From Planctomycetota bacterium (GTDB lineage: Bacteria; Planctomycetota; Planctomycetia; Pirellulales; Pirellulaceae): a stretch of DNA of 9,125 bases. The stretch is from assembly GCA_024277285.1 (NCBI GenBank), contig JAJRVM010000285.1, positions 1-9,125 on the forward strand, given 5' to 3'. Positions 6,895 to 9,125 of the stretch are shown here, one piece after another (positions within the stretch are counted from its first letter, which is position 1; the number at the start of each line of letters is the position of its first letter). The position numbers were made by a program, and so were the translations under genes. The notes under the pieces were generated by a model that worked only from the letters and a program-made list of their open reading frames with translations, made no database searches and was not told the DNA's origin.

Positions 6895-8339
6895 TTACGA
6901 GTCAGGAGTCAAGGCCTGACCTACGTCGCGGAAGAAGGACAGAAATGGCCAGGAGCCCGAAAGAAATACACGCACGCGACGGGTCGTGATCTTGATCCGT
7001 GAGGCCACTTTGATCAGCATCATCCGCCAGGTGCTCGCGTGGCCTTCACCGAGCGGATCGGCTCGGCGTCGACGATTGAATTGGCGGCGACGTGTGCGTG
7101 CGCGTGGATGCTTCAGCGGGAATTTCGTGCGTCGTTTGTAAAAGATCCGATCCTTCCTCAGCCAACACTTTGACGGTCGGTTCCATCGGCGGCGATGCAA
7201 TCCGGCGACGCATTTGTACCAGCAGATTGTTTGCCGCACTATGCAGAAACATGCGGAAGCAATTCGCCATATAACGATGATCGCTCAGCCGATCCGCACA
7301 GAGTTCGCATTTCAGTTCCTTGTTGCGGTTCTCACTTTCGCCCCGTTCGCTGTACTCGTCGTAAACGCCGTGCGGCAACGTGCGGGCACCGCCCGCGGTT
7401 GGTCACGACCGCCCGGCGGTTGGTTCCCTGGGCGTTCGCTTCACACTTAACGACGATCCACCGCGGCTGTTGCCAGGTGCCGGCCTGATAGTCAAAGCCG
7501 GTGAAGAGCCGTTGTGGCTGGCCCGTTTTCTCATACGCTTCGACCGCCGTTTGCAGTAATTCCTCGCTGCCACGCTGCAACACCTTGTTCATGCCGATGC
7601 CGATCGAGTAGAGAAGGCCTAGCCGCTCGCACACGCGATACAACCAGGGTTTGGCATAGCCCGAATCGGCGCACACGTGAATGACGACGTCAGGAAACCT
7701 GCCATGCAAGGCCTGGACGATACGCTCCAAATCGAGTCCGAGTCCGAGCGCCGGATCGGCCGTGCCGTACAACAACGCCGGTAGCACGACCTGGTCGTTC
7801 TCGGTACAGGTGATCGCGCGCACCAAATACTGGTATTGCTTGTAGTAACCATGGAAGAACGTCAATTGTTGTTGTCCGTGAGTGGGATCATCGAAGACGT
7901 CGATGTCCAAGGTGATCTCGATGGGCGACTCGTCGAAGGAGTCCACAAACCGTTGGATAAACCAGTCTTCCAGCCGTAATAAATCGGCGGGCGTGACAGC
8001 ATTTTCAAACCGAGACAGGGTGGGTTGACTTGCCAAATCCTCGTCGTCGGGCAACCGGTCGGCGATCATTTTGAAGATAGCATCGCTGCGCAACGCATCG
8101 TGATCATTCTGATCTTCATACCCGGCGATGATGCCGAACAGGCGACTACGCACCATTTCCAAAACGGAATGCGTTGGATCGGTTCGGGTGTCGACCAATT
8201 GAGCGGCTAGACCTTGGGTAAAGCCCAGTTGTCCATCGAGCTGTCGAAACAACAGCAGTCCGGTATCGGTGCAGAGATGTTCCTGAACCGGTTCAATCTC
8301 AATGCGTTTTCTGGCGAAAAATCGACTTCCAAATTCCAA
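6895..8339 (-). pseudogene. IS1380-family DDE transposase, broken by two frameshifts
   Basis: Read across three frames this is a complete transposase of about 480 residues. The first frame (8339 to about 7394) carries TDTGLLLFRQLDGQLG, the first catalytic Asp region DIDVFDDPTHGQQQLTFFHG (residues 145-164) and the second, HVCADSGYAKPWLY (D225). An extra base in the CCC run at 7392-7394 moves it into a second frame (to about 7100), which supplies the catalytic Glu region ERGESENRNKELKC and the family-typical ANCFRMFLHSAANNLLVQ. A second extra base in the GT/GC-rich tract at 7084-7107 moves it to the third frame, giving TWRMMLIKVASRI and SGSWPFLSFFRDVGQAL up to the TAA at 6895. The apparent start is a TTG at 8339 without an in-frame ATG upstream, so the N terminus may also be altered. 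It cannot encode an intact enzyme without frameshifting. Confidence 0.88.
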
Positions 8340-8359
8340 ACATCGTGTACCATCATTTC

Positions 8360-8420
8360 GAGCCTCCAGGCGTTGAAAGAAGTGCTTTGCTAGTCACCTC
8401 TTAGGCGCTTTTGGAGGCTC
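8360..8420. repeat. Inverted repeat in the IS1380 leader
   Basis: GAGCCTCCA (8360-8368) is exactly inverted as TGGAGGCTC (8412-8420) across 43 nt, just upstream of the transposase start. A 10-bp direct copy, GAGCCTCCAG, recurs at 8552-8561 in the leader of the S23-like gene outside the IS. It may serve transposase binding or expression control; this is inference. Confidence 0.45.
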
Positions 8421-8439
8421 AAGAATTCCATCCATTATC

Positions 8440-8454
8440 AATAATCCGGGTTAG
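8440..8454 (-). repeat. IS1380 terminal inverted repeat (transposase 5' side)
   Basis: AATAATCCGGGTTAG is the partner of 6734-6748. It marks the outer end about 100 bp upstream of the transposase start. Confidence 0.65.
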
Positions 8455-8487
8455 CTTCCAGGTCGAAGCAAGTGCCAACGACGACCG

Positions 8488-8515
8488 GGAATAGGGAATG
8501 CGGAATGCGGAATGA
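8488..8515 (+). repeat. Left heptamer array (4 units)
   Basis: Four in-register 7-bp units of consensus GGAATGC: GGAATAG, GGAATGC twice, then GGAATGA. The first 25 bp are inverted exactly at 9061-9085. Confidence 0.85.
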
Positions 8516-8588
8516 GCAGAGAGGCAACGCGCACTGGATCTCTCGCACCTTGAGCCTCCAGCCTTGGAAAGAGAATTGGGTGGCGAAG

Positions 8589-8969
8589 ATGGGAAAACGC
8601 CGGAAACGGATGGGCGATGACTTGGCGCACCGACTGATTAAGTTCGCAGCACGCATTGGCAAAGTCGTCGACGCGATCCCATATACACGTATAGGCCGGC
8701 ATATCGCAGGGCAGCTCGTCAGGTGTGGCACGTCGCCCGCTCCAAACTATGCGGAGGCTCGTGGCTCCGAAAGTAAGAAGGACTTCATCCACAAGATGGG
8801 GATCTGCGAAAAAGAGTTGCGCGAGTCGCAATGTTGGCTCGAGTTGATCACATGCGCCGAGTTGCTGCCGGAATCCCGACTGTCGCCGTTGCTCGATGAG
8901 AGCGACGAATTGATCGCGATCATTGTCAAATCGATTGCCACTGCAAAAACTGGCAAACAGAAATCGTGA
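8589..8969 (+). CDS. Four-helix-bundle protein, 23S rRNA intervening-sequence (S23/IVP)-like
   Basis: This basic protein of about 126 residues starts at MGKRRKRMGDD. Three family landmarks are visible: a first amphipathic helix (about 11-30), then GRHIAGQLVRCGTSPAPNYAEA (about 36-57), and SESKKDFIHKMGICEKELRESQCWLELI (about 60-87), followed by a last helix ELIAIIVKSI. This is the pattern of the pentameric S23/IVP family, first seen encoded inside 23S rRNA intervening sequences and related to the Avd accessory protein of diversity-generating retroelements. Most family members have no known function. The frame is open further upstream to 8472, but that extension reads through the heptamer repeats (GNREC, GMRNE) and is probably not translated. 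The ATG at 8589 is preferred; GTG at 8580 or ATG at 8610 are alternatives, and no strong ribosome-binding site separates them. No 23S rRNA or reverse transcriptase is near. Confidence 0.85.
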   Translation: MGKRRKRMGDDLAHRLIKFAARIGKVVDAIPYTRIGRHIAGQLVRCGTSPAPNYAEARGSESKKDFIHKMGICEKELRESQCWLELITCAELLPESRLSPLLDESDELIAIIVKSIATAKTGKQKS

Positions 8970-9057
8970 GTCTTGCTTGAAAAGATTTCCGTGTCACATG
9001 CCGATCGTTAGCGACTCACTTCCTGATTTCCTGAACAGACCCATGGCGAATCACCTT

Positions 9058-9099
9058 GACTTCCGCATTCCGCATTCCCTATTCCGCATTCCCTATTCG
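9058..9099 (-). repeat. Right heptamer array (about 6 units), inverted to the left one
   Basis: On the plus strand the 7-bp units are GCATTCC or CTATTCC with degenerate outer copies (GACTTCC first, CTATTCG last). On the minus strand this gives the same GGAATGC/GGAATAG units as 8488-8515. It is two units longer than the left array, and GGAATAG occurs both as an inner unit and, as CGAATAG, at the outer end. Confidence 0.85.
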
Positions 9100-9125
9100 G
9101 CACCTCACACCCGCTTCCCACCCAG

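Larger units (their letters stand above)
6734..8454 (-). mobile_element. Decayed IS1380-family insertion sequence
   Basis: The element is about 1.72 kb, a normal size for IS1380, with the transposase on the minus strand. Ends are defined by matching inverted repeats at 6734-6748 and 8440-8454 (13 of 15 identical, nine contiguous as CGGATTATT). No target-site duplication is visible immediately outside (ACGT on the left, CTTC on the right). Together with the transposase frameshifts this indicates an old, immobile copy. It sits between rdgB and the heptamer-flanked S23-like unit, only 33 bp from the latter. Confidence 0.75.
8488..9085 (+). mobile_element. Candidate S23-like cassette bounded by 25-bp perfect inverted repeats
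   Basis: Positions 8488-8512 and 9061-9085 are perfect reverse complements over 25 bp. They enclose about 550 bp that contain one gene, a four-helix-bundle protein. Both ends are made of GGAATGC and GGAATAG heptamers. The compact one-gene, repeat-bounded layout suggests a small mobile or mobilisable unit. No transposase lies within it, so movement would rely on the encoded protein in an unknown way or on a factor in trans. The structure is seen directly; mobility is inferred. Confidence 0.45.

Noticed and set aside
6805..7002. Short plus-strand frame at the IS 3' side
   Set aside because: It is antisense to the transposase 3' end and the IS terminal non-coding region, with no recognisable domain.
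6735..8455. TAGC next to both IS1380 ends as a target-site duplication
   Set aside because: The shared TAG falls inside the extended 15-bp inverted repeat (the right copy read on the opposite strand), and the bases directly outside the ends do not match.
8472..8588. Longer N terminus for the S23-like protein beginning at 8472
   Set aside because: The extra 39 residues are translated from the heptamer repeats and the leader and do not resemble the family, and no ribosome-binding site supports the upstream start.
8589..8969. Diversity-generating retroelement (Avd accessory gene)
   Set aside because: The protein is S23/Avd-like, but no reverse transcriptase, template repeat or variable repeat is visible in the window.
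9058..9099. Heptamer arrays as a CRISPR array
   Set aside because: Units are 7 bp with no spacers between them. The arrays are simple tandem repeats in inverted orientation and no cas genes are present.

Overview
The window looks like chromosomal DNA from a planctomycete, probably a Pirellula/Rhodopirellula-type lineage. This is an inference from gene content: an exported iduronate-sulfatase-like enzyme, a GH97 glycosidase of the 'HSQSD' kind, a long two-part U32 protein, an IS1380-family element and a four-helix-bundle (23S rRNA IVP/S23-like) gene set among heptamer repeats. Genes are loosely spaced and GC is moderately high. No rRNA, tRNA or CRISPR array was recognised.

Layout. Positions 3-920 (+) hold the 3' part of a GH97 glycoside hydrolase whose 5' end lies outside the window, followed by two tandem hairpin-plus-T-run terminators (932-967 and 971-995). 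Positions 996-1435 carry no gene I can support. A short 8-bp tandem repeat with a hairpin (1436-1471) lies just past the 3' end of an exported sulfatase on the minus strand (1482-2960). A divergent intergenic region separates the sulfatase from a plus-strand U32-family gene (3282-5804), probably an Fe-S RNA-hydroxylation-type protein with a second cysteine cluster near its C terminus. rdgB (5935-6567, +), a house-cleaning inosine/xanthosine triphosphate pyrophosphatase, follows.

The right third is accessory DNA. A GC-rich stretch with good hairpins (6619-6733) may be a structured RNA or the remains of one. It is cut off by a decayed IS1380-family element (6734-8454) with 15-bp imperfect terminal inverted repeats. 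The transposase of this element is broken by two +1 frameshifts. Only 33 bp beyond it is a compact unit of about 600 bp (8488-9085). It is bounded by a 25-bp perfect inverted repeat built from GGAATGC/GGAATAG heptamers and contains a single gene for a four-helix-bundle protein.

Functionally, GH97 and the sulfatase fit polysaccharide breakdown: sulfate-ester removal plus alpha-glycoside hydrolysis in the envelope or outside the cell. They are on opposite strands and are not an operon. The U32 protein and RdgB are housekeeping functions (RNA modification, nucleotide-pool sanitation). The most interesting object is the heptamer-bounded S23-like unit, which resembles a non-autonomous or poorly described mobile cassette.
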